This document shows, piece by piece, positions 31,934 through 40,960 of a stretch of 64,000 bases of DNA. The notes under the pieces were generated by a model. It was not told where the DNA came from and did no database searches. It saw only the letters and a list, made by a program, of their open reading frames with translations. Made by a program: the position numbers and the translations under genes. This DNA comes from Chitinophaga sp. E66. Lineage in GTDB: Bacteria; Bacteroidota; Bacteroidia; Chitinophagales; Chitinophagaceae. The stretch covers positions 5,303,001-5,367,000 of the forward strand of contig CP079103.1 in NCBI GenBank assembly GCA_019285755.1. Direction: 5' to 3'. Positions within the stretch are counted from its first letter, which is position 1. Each line of letters starts with the position of its first letter.

Positions 31934-33108
31934 GAATAACAGGCAGCTTTTTTACAGCACGTGGCGCAGACCTCAGACGCCCCGCTGGCGCTCGAGATGG
32001 TAAAAGCGCAGGGAATGCACATGTGGGACGCTTCCGGCAAACAATATCTCGATATGATCGCCGGGATCAGCGTCTGCAATGTAGGCCATTGCCACCCGGC
32101 CGTCGTGAAGGCCATACAGGAACAGGCGGCCACTTACATGCACCTCATCGTATACGGCGAATTCGTGCAATCGCCGCAGGTGCAATATGCAACCTTCCTT
32201 ACCCAACACCTCCCCGCTTCCCTCAACTCCGTATATTTCACCAATTCCGGCAGCGAAGCCACGGAAGGCGCTATGAAACTGGCCAAACGCCATACCGGCC
32301 GCACCGGTGTCATCGCCTTTAAGAACAGTTACCACGGCTCTACGCAAGGCTCGCTGAGCATCATCGGCGACGAATACTGGCGCAATGCCTACCGGCCCCT
32401 CCTCCCCGATGTGCTCCATTTACAACACAACGACATGGGCATGCTGGAGCAGATCACCGGGCGGACGGCCTGCGTGATCGCCGAGACCGTCCAGGCCGAA
32501 GCGGGCGTGCTGGCGCCTTCGGTTGAATGGATGCGGGCCCTCCGTGCGCGCTGCACCGAAACCGGCACACTCCTCGTTCTCGACGAGATCCAGTGCGGGC
32601 TGGGGCGCAACGGCACCCTTTGGGCATTTGAACAATACGGCATCGTTCCGGACGTATTATTACTGGGAAAAGCCCTTGGCGGCGGCATGCCCTGGGCGCA
32701 TTCATCGCCAACCGCGATATCTGGAGCTTAACAAGCCAGCCCGTCCTCGGCCATATCACCACCTTCGGCGGCCACCCCGTGGCCTGCGCCGCGGGCCTCG
32801 CGGGCATGCAGGCGCTCCTGGCCGAAAAGATGATCGACGGGGTCTTCGAAAAAGAAAAGCTATTCCTTAGTTTATTGCAACACCCCAAAATCAAGGCAGT
32901 ACGCTCACGGGGATTGATGCTGGCAGTAGAGGTGGAAGATTTCCCTTCGGCTAAGAAAGTAATCGATTATTGCATTGCCAACGGGGTGATCACAGACTGG
33001 TTCCTCTTTGCATCCAATGCGATCCGGTTCGTGCCGCCGCTGATCATTTCGGAAGAGGAGATCCGCCAGGCCTGCGCCATCCTGCTTGCCGGCATGGACA
33101 CTTTATAA
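31932..33108 (+). CDS. Class III PLP-dependent aminotransferase
   Basis: About 391 residues. PLP-binding features: 'TNSGSEATEGAMKLAKRHTG', 'KNSYHGSTQGSLSI', the Asp in 'LLVLDEIQCGLGRNGTLWAF', and the Schiff-base lysine in 'LLLGKALGGGMP'. This is the acetylornithine/ornithine/4-aminobutyrate aminotransferase branch; Bacteroidota copies are usually labelled 'aspartate aminotransferase family' and the true substrate is not evident. Slips lie near 31950 and 32695. The N-terminus 'MNNRQLFLQHVAQTSDAPL' is read after correcting the first one. It is divergent from the hexapeptide gene, with a terminator 22 bases past the stop. Confidence 0.85.
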
Positions 33109-33130
33109 AACACCGGGGTTATATTACCAC

Positions 33131-33165
33131 AAGCCGCCATGGACGAACGTTCTGGCGGCTTTTTG
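33131..33165 (+). terminator. Terminator of the aminotransferase gene
   Basis: A 9-bp stem AAGCCGCCA (33131-33139) with TGGCGGCTT (33153-33161), followed by a T run. Confidence 0.8.
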
Positions 33166-33183
33166 TCATATATACAAACTGGC

Positions 33184-33212
33184 AAAAAAATCCTCCCGGA
33201 AAGCCGGGAGGA
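33184..33212 (-). terminator. Terminator of the OmpA-like gene
   Basis: A 9-bp stem (33191-33199 with 33204-33212) and, on the minus strand, seven T after it. Confidence 0.85.
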
Positions 33213-33251
33213 CCGTTTCAAACTGCTTATGAGAAAATTCAACTAAAAAGC

Positions 33252-33932
33252 TTATTTCTGACCAGCTTCGTTCTTCGCTTCGGATTTCATTTTATCGTTC
33301 GCGAAGATGGAGAACTCCACACGACGGTTTTTTGCGCGGTTAGCTTCGCTGTCGTTGGGGAATTTAGGCTGGGTTTCGCCGTACCAGAAAGTCTGCACGC
33401 GGTTAGCGGAAACGCCCTGGCCTACGAGGTAGTTGGCTACGGATTTAGCCCGGCGTTCGGACAGGCCGTAGTTGTAAGAATCGGAACCGGTATCGTCGGT
33501 GTGGCCTTCCACACGAACGTGGGTATCCGGGTATTTGTTCAGCACTTGTGCAAGTTCCTGGATGTTGGATTGTGCGGTAGCGGTCAGGTCTGATTTATCG
33601 AAACCGAAAAGAACACCGGAGTCGAAAGTTACGTTGATACCTTCACCTACGCGTTCAACGGTGGCATTGGGCACTTCGTTCTTGATTTCTTCTGCCTGTT
33701 TGTCCATCTTTTTGCCGATCAGTACGCCGGCGGTGCCACCCACGGCAGCACCAATGATGGCGCCCAGGGCGGTATTGCCGGCAGCCTTGCCGATCACCGC
33801 GCCGGCTGCTGCGCCGCCGGTGCCGATTACGGCGCCTTTCTTTGTATTATCCATGCTCTGCCACGTGCTGCAAGAGCCAAGCGTAAGAATACCTGCCATC
33901 GCGATCGCCACAAATGCATTCAATCTTTTCAT
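33252..33932 (-). CDS. OmpA-family peptidoglycan-binding lipoprotein
   Basis: 226 residues, intact. The lipobox is 'ILTLGSC'. A glycine zipper spans residues ~35-75 ('GAVIGTGGAAAGAVIGKAAG', 'GAIIGAAVGGTAGVLIGKK'). The OmpA C-terminal domain begins with 'LFGFDKSDLTATAQSNIQEL' and includes 'VRVEGHTDDTGSDSYNYGLS' and 'RAKNRRVEFSI', which hold the diaminopimelate-binding Asp and Arg. It should tether the outer membrane to peptidoglycan, similar to E. coli YiaD. It is monocistronic, with its own terminator. Confidence 0.92.
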   Translation of the reverse strand: MKRLNAFVAIAMAGILTLGSCSTWQSMDNTKKGAVIGTGGAAAGAVIGKAAGNTALGAIIGAAVGGTAGVLIGKKMDKQAEEIKNEVPNATVERVGEGINVTFDSGVLFGFDKSDLTATAQSNIQELAQVLNKYPDTHVRVEGHTDDTGSDSYNYGLSERRAKSVANYLVGQGVSANRVQTFWYGETQPKFPNDSEANRAKNRRVEFSIFANDKMKSEAKNEAGQK

Positions 33933-34068
33933 CTTTGTAAGTTTTATTGGTTTGAGTATGCTAGCCTAAACAAAATCTTTGCCAACTATTTTTTACGGCA
34001 GGTAAATTTATGTTTATCAATGTGTAAGGGATAACGGTAATAAAGATATGGCGATTTTGCCAGGAGCA

Positions 34069-34636
34069 TCATTTACCGAAAAGGCCGCCCAGCAGGCCAC
34101 CCAGGCCGCCGCTGCTTTGTTGTTGTTTAGCGCCTTTGGAGATCATGGCCGTGAGGTCTTGCATATCTACATCTCCGTCTCCGTCCTTATCGAGCCCGAA
34201 CTTACCGAGGAGGCCGCCAAGATTAAATCCACTGGCTGATCCGCCGGTCAGGGAACCGATGATGCTTTCGAGGGAGAAGGAGCTGTCGCCCGGATCGTTG
34301 GTCTTTTTAACAAGCGAACCCAGTACGGAGGGGATGAGCGAACCGGCGAGGAGGCTGCGGCGCCGCTGTTGAGGCCGAACTTTTCCATGAGGTTTTTCAC
34401 GAAGTTCCCTGGATACCATTCACAAGCGGGTTTGCGCCATCAGGAGCACTGTTCCCGTTGAGCAGGCCCATCACTTCGTTAACATTACCATTGGCTAAAG
34501 CGGATTGCAGGCCTTCGGCGATGGAGTGGGAAGCTTCGCCGATAACGGCGTCATTCTGTTCGTTGGGGACGGCAGGGTTGGCAACGACTGTTTCCTGCGC
34601 ATTTTCGCGGACCAGCTGCACTAATTGATCTAACAT
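34069..34636 (-). CDS. DUF937 protein with EF-hand-like loop
   Basis: About 189 residues. The N-terminal DUF937-like region ('MLDQLVQLVRENAQETVVAN', 'HSIAEGLQSALANGNVNEVM') is followed by glycine-rich stretches ('LIPSVLGSLVKKT', 'GFNLGGLLGKFGLDK') and a 12-residue loop 'DKDGDGDVDMQD' with Asp at positions 1, 3, 5 and 12, as in EF-hand or dockerin calcium sites. It ends 'GGLGGLLGGLFGK'. Slips lie near 34410 and 34365. No signal peptide is seen. Function is unknown. Confidence 0.75.
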
Positions 34637-34771
34637 TTTAGTGAAAGTTTAGGGTGGATAATAATGATGAAGCTCGACTTATGTTTCATGCACACGCAGG
34701 TTTATAACATTTCCCTTCCGCAAATTGTTGCAAAAGGGATCTGTCTTACCCGGGCAGGATCAGCTGGATTT

Positions 34772-35847
34772 TTACATACCCATCTGATCGCCGGTCTTCA
34801 TTTTTTCGGCGTTTTCTGCAAATGCGAGGGCCTGTACCATTTCATCGATGTCTCCGTTCATAAAGGCATCGAGGTTGTAGACGGTCATGCCGATGCGGTG
34901 ATCGGTCACGCGGCCTTGGGGAAGTTGTATGTACGGATTTTCGCGGAGCGGTCGCCCGTGGAAACCAATGATTTACGTTGGGAAGCGATGGCGTCTTCAT
35001 GCTTGCGGACAGCCGCTTCATAAATGCGGGTGCGGAGCATGCGCATGGCGATGTCGCGGTTGGAGTGCTGGCTGCGTCCTTCCTGGCACTCCACCACCAC
35101 ACCGGTGGGGATGTGCGTCAGGCGAACGGCGGATTCCGTTTTGTTTACGTGCTGGCCACCCGCGCCGGAAGAGCGGAAAGTGTCCATTTTGATATCGGCT
35201 TCCCGAACATCCACATCCACGTCTTCCGCTTCGGGCAGTACGGCCACGGTAGCGGCGGATGTATGCACGCGGCCGGAAGCCTCGGTGGCAGGAACACGCT
35301 GCACGCGGTGAACGCCGGATTCGAATTTGAGGGTACCGTATACGTCATCACCGGAAACTTCCACGACTACTTCCTTGTAGCCGCCAGCGCCGCCGGCGTT
35401 TTCGTTCATGATAGATGTTTTCCATCCTTTGTTCTCGCAATAACGGAGGTACATGCGCAGGAGATCGCCGGCGAAGAGGGCGGCTTCGTCGCCACCGGTA
35501 CCGCCGCGGATCTCGAGAATGGCATTCTTTTCGTCTTGCGGATCTTTCGGGATGAGGAGGTTCCGGATATCGGCTTCCATCTGATCTTTCTGTGTTGCCA
35601 GGCCTTCGGTTTCTTCCTTGGCCAGCTCACGCATTTCTTCATCCCCGCTATCCAGTACTTCACGGTTGAAGGCGATGGCGTCCAGGAGTTGGCGATAAGC
35701 GTCGTAGGCCTTCACGATCTTTTCCAGCTGGCGGTATTCTTTGCTCAGCTTGCTGAATTGTTTGTTATCGCTCACCACCTCGGGGTTGGTCAGCGCCATG
35801 GAAACTTGTTCGTATCGGCCTTTGATGGCTTCCAGTTTATCTATCAT
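34772..35847 (-). CDS. prfA: Peptide chain release factor 1
   Basis: RF1 ends translation at UAA and UAG. About 358 residues, the usual size. The peptidyl-tRNA hydrolysis motif GGQ is in 'SSGAGGQHVNKTESAVRLTH', and the stop-codon-reading PxT motif is 'RVPATEASGRVH', which separates it from RF2 (SPF). The N-terminus 'MIDKLEAIKGRYEQVSMAL' is typical. One slip near 34912 shifts the last ~45 residues, which then read 'VTDHRIGMTVYNLDAFMNGD' and end 'MKTGDQMGM'. The gene is divergent from the amidohydrolase. Confidence 0.95.
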
Positions 35848-36014
35848 AATCTGTAATCCGGATTAATTATCAGCAATTTCGAAGCAGGAAAGGCGTTATT
35901 ACGCCATTCACTCCTGCCTGCCTTTGCCGGTTCGGGTTGCAAAATTACGCTTTTGCCGGTTATTTTAAACGCTGTCTGGCCATGCTTCCGGCGAACATTC
36001 CTAAATTCACCCTT

Positions 36015-37173
36015 ATGATCAAGATTACAGCAGACGATATATTTGACGGTAGAAAGTTTCATGGCCCAGACCGGGCGCTGGTGCTGGACGATAACGGCTC
36101 TGTTTCCGCCCTCGTTCCGCTCTCCTGGGTCGGGAGGATTTTGTCCGGGTGGAGGGATATTATGCCCCGGATTCATCAACACCCATTGCCATCTTGAGCT
36201 CTCGCATATGAAGGGCGCGATCCCTGAAGGAACCGGGCTTCCCGCCTTCCTTACCGCCGTCATGGAGAACCGCCGCCCTCCGGATGCCGATGTCCTATCC
36301 GCCGCGATCGATACCGCCGCGGGAACCATGCGGGCCCAGGGCACCGTGGCCGTGGGCGACATCGCCAATACAGCCGCCACCGTGCCCGTCAAACAGCGGA
36401 CGGCCCACCAGCTGGAATGGCGCACTTTCGTGGAATGTATGGGAGTCGCCGAGACATTCGCCCCCAGCGCCTGGAACACTCCCTGTCCGTGTTAGCCCAA
36501 TTCAGGCAGGCAGCGCTCCCGCCTACCTCGTCCCACATGCCCCTATTCCGTTTCACCCACCCTGTTCAGACTGATCAACGGCCTCAAAAGCAACGCGATC
36601 ATCAGCATACACAACCAGGAATCCCAGGCAGAGAACGAACTCTTCAGGCACAAAACCGGCCCGTTCCTCGACTTTTACCGCCACTTCAATATGGACGCCT
36701 CCGCCATCGGCGCCGCCGGGCAACAGCCTCCCGGCGTATATAAATTACTTCGACCAGGGACAAACCCTGCTGCTCGTCCATAACACTTTTACCTCCCGGC
36801 AAGACGTAGAAGCGGCCCTCTGCCGGGAAGGAGAAACCTACTGGTGCCTCTGCCCCAACGCCAACCTTTATATCGAAGGCGTACTTCCCGACGTGCCCAT
36901 GCTCATGGATACGCCAGGCGCTGTAATTACGCTGGGGACCGACAGCCTCGCATCCAATCACCAGCTTTCCATCTGGAGCGAGATCACTACCCTTCGCCAA
37001 CAATTCCCCGACATCCCCTGGAAGACATGCTGCAATGGGCCACGCTCAACGGCGCCATGGCACTGGGGATCGCAGACCGCTTCGGCAGTTTTGAAAAAGG
37101 AAAAACGCCCGGCATCGTGCAAATCTCCGGAAATGAGACCCGCCTGCTCGACCCGAAATCGCTATTTGTGTAG
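36015..37173 (+). CDS. Amidohydrolase-superfamily deaminase/chlorohydrolase-like enzyme
   Basis: About 386 residues. The metal site begins 'GFINTHCHLELSHMKG' (HxH) and is followed by 'LVPHAPYSVSP' (read across a slip near 36545), 'IISIHNQESQAENELF' and 'VITLGTDSLASNHQLSIW' with the final metal Asp. This is the COG0402-type group of deaminases (cytosine, guanine, S-adenosylhomocysteine, aminofutalosine). In Bacteroidota that make menaquinone by the futalosine route, an enzyme of this kind would be aminofutalosine deaminase; that is a hypothesis, since no menaquinone genes are present here. Slips lie near 36130, 36160, 36465, 36545, 36720 and 37020. Confidence 0.75.
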
Positions 37174-37185
37174 ATTTGCACCGCT

Positions 37186-38281
37186 ATGAATGAATTCCTG
37201 AATCAACAGTTTTCGAAAACACCGTCCGCAACTACCTCATCGTTGCGGGCATTATCCTCTTCGTGGTCCTGATCCGGAGGTATCTTTCCAAAGGACTGGC
37301 CGCAGGCCTATACAAACTTATCCGTCACTGGTCGCCCACCATCGAGCAGCAGTCTTTCGTGGAACTGCTCCTGAAGCCGATCGAGTATTTCCTCGTGATG
37401 GTAGCAGTGATCATGGCCAGCAACCACCTCGTGTTCCCGAGTCGCTGAACATCGTCGTATTCAACCGCGCGGTTACGCCCTTTACGCTGAAAATGCTGCT
37501 GGCGCTGTTGCTGAAGATCGTGCTGAGCATGACGTTCATCATGATCCTGCTCCGCCTGATCGACTTCTTCGCGCTCATCCTGGAAAAGAAAGCCGGCCTT
37601 ACGAATGATAAAACCGATGATCAGTTCGTCATCTTCTTCCGCGATTTCTTCAAAGCGATCGTCTACATCATCGGGGCAATGATCCTCATCAACATCCTCT
37701 TTGGAAAAGAGCTGGTAGATAAGCTGGTGGCTGGTCTTGGTATCGGTGCGGCAGCCCTCGCCCTCGCTGCCAAGGAAAGTATCGAGAACCTCATCGGCTC
37801 GTTCATCATCTTTTCCGACAAGCCCTTCCGCGTGGGCGACAGCGTAAAAGTCGACAACATCACCGGTACCGTGGAAAAGATCGGTCTCCGCAGCACGCGG
37901 ATCCGCACGCTGGAGAAAACTTTCGTTACCGTACCGAATAAAAAGATGGTAGACAGCGTGCTGGACAACCTTTCCCTGCGTACGCAGCAACGCGTGGCAA
38001 TGAAACTGGAACTGGCCGGAGACACGCCTCCCGGCCCGGTTCTTGCTGTGGTAAAGGACTTGCAGGCTTTCCTGAAAGCGCAGCCGGATGTGGAGCCCGG
38101 CTTTAACGTGAACCTCCATGACTTTGGGAAAGACTCCCTCGTTCTTCAGCTCATTTACATGACAAACATCCTGGAGGGTATTCCATACCTGGAGCTTCGC
38201 GAGCGTGTAAACCTGGAAGCGCTAAAGATCCTTGAGAAAACGGGTAAGGCTCGCCATGAAAGAGTCTGCCTGAACCGGTAA
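37186..38281 (+). CDS. Mechanosensitive ion channel, MscS family
   Basis: About 365 residues. Three to four N-terminal membrane helices ('YLIVAGIILFVVLIRRYL', 'MLLALLLKIVLSMTFIMILL') precede the pore helix 'AGLGIGAAALALAAKESIEN' and the beta domain 'IIFSDKPFRVGDSVKVDNIT', 'GTVEKIGLRSTRIRTLEKTF' and 'VTVPNKKMVDSVLDN'. These are the conserved MscS core. It should open under membrane tension to release solutes. Slips lie near 37210 and 37440. It starts 12 bases after the amidohydrolase stop, so the two probably share a transcript. Confidence 0.9.
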
Positions 38282-38351
38282 AACACCCAGGATATTATAG
38301 TTTTACCGCATTTTGTAACGCATTTATTATCAATCTCATGTACGGATCAAG

Positions 38352-38471
38352 TCCACCTCATGTCCACCTCATCACCACTGACTTGGTATTGTCCTGGCAT
38401 AGACGCAGTAAGGACGCAGTATAGACACAGTATACACAAGCTATAGATACTCCATACATACTCCTGGATAA
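38352..38471. repeat. Degenerate 11-bp tandem repeat
   Basis: Cutting from 38352 in 11-base steps aligns TCCACCTCATG and TCCACCTCATC, then AGTAAGGACGC, AGTATAGACAC, AGTATACACAA, and later TCCATACATAC and TCCTGGAT. The period of 11 bases is held across ~120 bases while the unit drifts. No ORF crosses it convincingly. It lies between the mscS stop and the terminator. Similar short phased repeats occur between genes in Chitinophaga-type genomes to my memory, but I cannot check this here. Confidence 0.6.
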
Positions 38472-38472
38472 A

Positions 38473-38507
38473 GAAAATCCCCGCCGGTTATGCCAGCGGG
38501 GATTTTC
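38473..38507. terminator. Bidirectional terminator
   Basis: A 12-bp stem (38473-38484 with 38496-38507) with T-rich right and A-rich left flanks. It lies between mscS and the convergent thioredoxin-like gene. Confidence 0.85.
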
Positions 38508-38529
38508 TTTTCTTATGATGTAACGAAGT

Positions 38530-39017
38530 TTATTTCTCGTTCATTTTCATGATGATCTGTGCGATGTCATCTTCCACGGTGTTTTTCGCGGCGCCGGTGA
38601 TGCGGCCTTCTTCCTTACCATCGCGCATGACGAGGATGGTGGGATACTTCTTCACTTTGTAGCTATCGGCTTTCTGATCGCCCGTGTTGCCGGAATTATC
38701 GGCGGCGTACATGTGAATGGATTCTTCGGGCACGCTGGAAAGGATCATCACTTTATAGAACTCGGGAGCAGCTTGCGGCTGGCTTCGTCTGTGGGGTTGA
38801 CGAGCGCTACGAGCTGGATTTTGTCCTTATTTGTCTTGATATAATTGACCATAGCGGCGTTGGCATCGTACCGGTTTACGCCGTTGTGGAACCAGGCGTA
38901 GGAGGAATCCGACAGCAGCTGTTTCATCTCGAATTTGCCTTTGAGCGGTTGGCTCTGGCCCATGGTCACGGTTGACAGCAACAATCCGCAGCCCAGTAAA
39001 ACTGTGTGTAAACGCAT
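38530..39017 (-). CDS. Secreted thioredoxin-fold protein lacking CxxC
   Basis: About 162 residues. A signal peptide ('TVLLGCGLLLSTVTMGQ') is followed by a thioredoxin-like domain. The cis-Pro loop is clear in 'ADSYKVKKYPTILVMRDGKE', but the region where the active site should be ('SYAWFHNGVNRYDANAA') has no cysteine pair. It is therefore unlikely to be a disulfide oxidoreductase and may act as a binding or chaperone-like domain. One slip near 38755 splits it. It lies 13 bases after the MerR stop and forms the last gene of the M23-MerR-thioredoxin-like unit. Confidence 0.7.
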
Positions 39018-39030
39018 AATGTCCTATGTT

Positions 39031-39566
39031 TTATAATTGATCTTTTAACTCCGTCAGGAACGTTCTGACTTTCTCGAGGGATTTCACCATTTCGAAATTG
39101 CGGGAGGCGATGCGTTTGTCTTCGCGCAGTTTCTGTTTAGCGCCCTCGATGGTGTACTTTCTTTCGCGCAGCAGGTGATAGATGAGTTTCAGGTGTTGGA
39201 TATCTTCCTGGCGGAAGAGGCGGTCGCCTTTCCTGTTTTTTTCGGCTGGAGGATATCGAACTCATTTTCCCAGTAGCGGATGAGCGAGGTATTGACGCGG
39301 AACATACCGGCCACTTCGCTGATGGAATAGTACTGTTTGTCGAGCGTAAGCTTTTCCAGTTCCTGGATTACATGTGGGTCTCCGGACAGCTCTTTCAGAC
39401 TTTTTCGGCCGCGTTTTTTACCCTTTACCGGCAAGGCTTCGCTGGTAGCCAGCGGGGCTCCCGGCGCCGGAGGGGCGCCGTCTTCCTGTTCGGGTGCGCC
39501 GGGTACAGGTTGCTTTACGGTTGGGGGCTGCGGCGGGAGGCCGAATAAGTCCAGTTGCTGCATCAT
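39031..39566 (-). CDS. MerR-family transcriptional regulator
   Basis: About 178 residues. A proline-rich, low-complexity N-terminus (residues ~8-50) precedes the winged-helix MerR domain: 'LDKQYYSISEVAGMFRVNTS' and 'LIRYWENEFDILQPKKNRKG', then 'HLKLIYHLLRERKYTIEGAK' read across a slip near 39238. A short C-terminal helix ('LEKVRTFLTELKDQL') is a likely dimer segment. No effector domain is present. This gene commonly sits between an M23 peptidase and other envelope genes beside alaS in Bacteroidota. Two adjacent ATGs (39566, 39563) are possible starts. Confidence 0.85.
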
Positions 39567-39661
39567 AACCGAAATCAATTGATAATGAAAAAGAATACGG
39601 ATACAATATTACGGAATCCATCCCATGAACTGAACCGCCTTTTCTACCAATAATCATTCCA

Positions 39662-40632
39662 TTAATCGAAAGACTGGTTGCCGGACCGCGCGATCTTCAG
39701 CATGCGGTCGAATTGCTCGGGAGTAAGATCATTATAGAAGAAGTAGACAGGATCCACCTTTACACCGTTTTCATCACTTCATAGTGGCAGTGCGGCCCGG
39801 TAGATTTACCCGTGCTGCCCACCCACCCAAGGATGTCTCCACGCTTTACCGCCTGGCCGCGCTTGGCTTTGATGCGCACCATGTGGCCATAGAGCGACTT
39901 ATACCCATAGCCATGGTTCACCACCACGTGGTTGCCATATCCAACATCGCTGAGGCTGGCCTCTTCAATGTTACCATCGCCCGTCGCATAAATGGGCGTT
40001 CCGGAGGGAGCGGTGAAGTCGAGGCCGGAGTGGAATTTTACAGTTTTATAAATCGGGTCGATGCGGTAACCAAACCCGGAAGCGATACGGTCCAGGTCCT
40101 TGTTAGCCACCGGCTGGATCGCCGGGATGGAAGCGAGCATCTTTTGTTTGTTCTTAATGAGGTCTTCGATCTGAACGTAAGATTTTTCCTGGCGCGCTAC
40201 CCTGGAAGTGATCTCCGCCAGCATTTTCCGGGTGGCAGCAATGATCTCGCCTTCCGGTTTTACGGAAAGCGCCAGGTTCTCCTTAGACTTTTCGTCCTGC
40301 CCCGCCCTGACGCTATCCGGAATGGGAGCGGCCTCGAAGATGACACGGTAGATCTCGTTATCGCGGTGCTGGAGCTCGCCTAGCTGGCCCTTGAGCTCTT
40401 TCATCTGGTCCTGCAGGGAGTTATATTCCTCCTGCATATTGTCCAGATCGCGGCGGAGCATGGTTTCTTTAGGGGAGTCGAGGAACCGGTACGCCACGGT
40501 CAGGAAAAGGATCCCCGTAACGATGGCGGCCGACAGAAAGCCAAGAATCCGAAGGATCTTCACCTTCACGGACACTACGAGCTTTTCGTATTTAAGCGTT
40601 TGAGTATTATAGAAATATTTGACTTTCTTCAT
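39662..40632 (-). CDS. M23-family metallopeptidase (LytM type), membrane anchored
   Basis: About 322 residues. One membrane helix near residues 25-48 ('ILRILGFLSAAIVTGILFLT'), a coiled coil (residues ~55-95, 'LDNMQEEYNSLQDQMKELKG'), then the LytM domain with zinc ligands His and Asp in 'KFHSGLDFTAPSG' and HxH in 'STGPHCHYEVMK'. The residues are complete, so it should cleave peptidoglycan cross-links. One slip near 39772 shifts the last ~35 residues, ending 'LKIARSGNQSFD'. It is divergent from alaS, with a 328-bp gap. Confidence 0.92.
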
Positions 40633-40960
40633 TGCACCTTTAAAGGTTGATAGCAGCGTACAGTAGAACGCCCCCGTTAAAATTTATTATGAGTCCGGCT
40701 CAGGAGCCGATTTTGTCCCGGAAAATGGCGGTTAGCTTGTTATGATTATTTCAATATTTTTGCACCGCATTCCACCTTGCGCTAAAAATTGTACGGTTGT
40801 AACCGGGGTCCGCAAACCTAAGAGAATTAGGCTAAAACGTCAACCTTTTGCAAATCAATTTTCTGGACGGGCTTTTTCACGGACAGCACAAAATAACGTC
40901 AATTTCAGGACGGATGCAATTATAACTATAAAATTAGATATTAATACCGACTAATATTTT
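40633..40960. other. Divergent intergenic region, M23 peptidase / alaS
   Basis: There is no convincing gene here. It becomes AT-rich toward alaS. TATTTTTG at 40755-40762 is a perfect TAnnTTTG box pointing toward alaS, which would give a leader of about 190 bases. Apart from short inverted stretches I see no known riboswitch or T-box motif. Confidence 0.4.

Noticed and set aside
38352..38471. CRISPR array at the tandem repeat
   Set aside because: Units are 11 bases, contiguous and degenerate, with no spacers and no cas genes.
40633..40960. T-box or other known riboswitch ahead of alaS
   Set aside because: No T-box bulge sequence or known aptamer motif could be found by eye, and T-boxes are not typical of this phylum.
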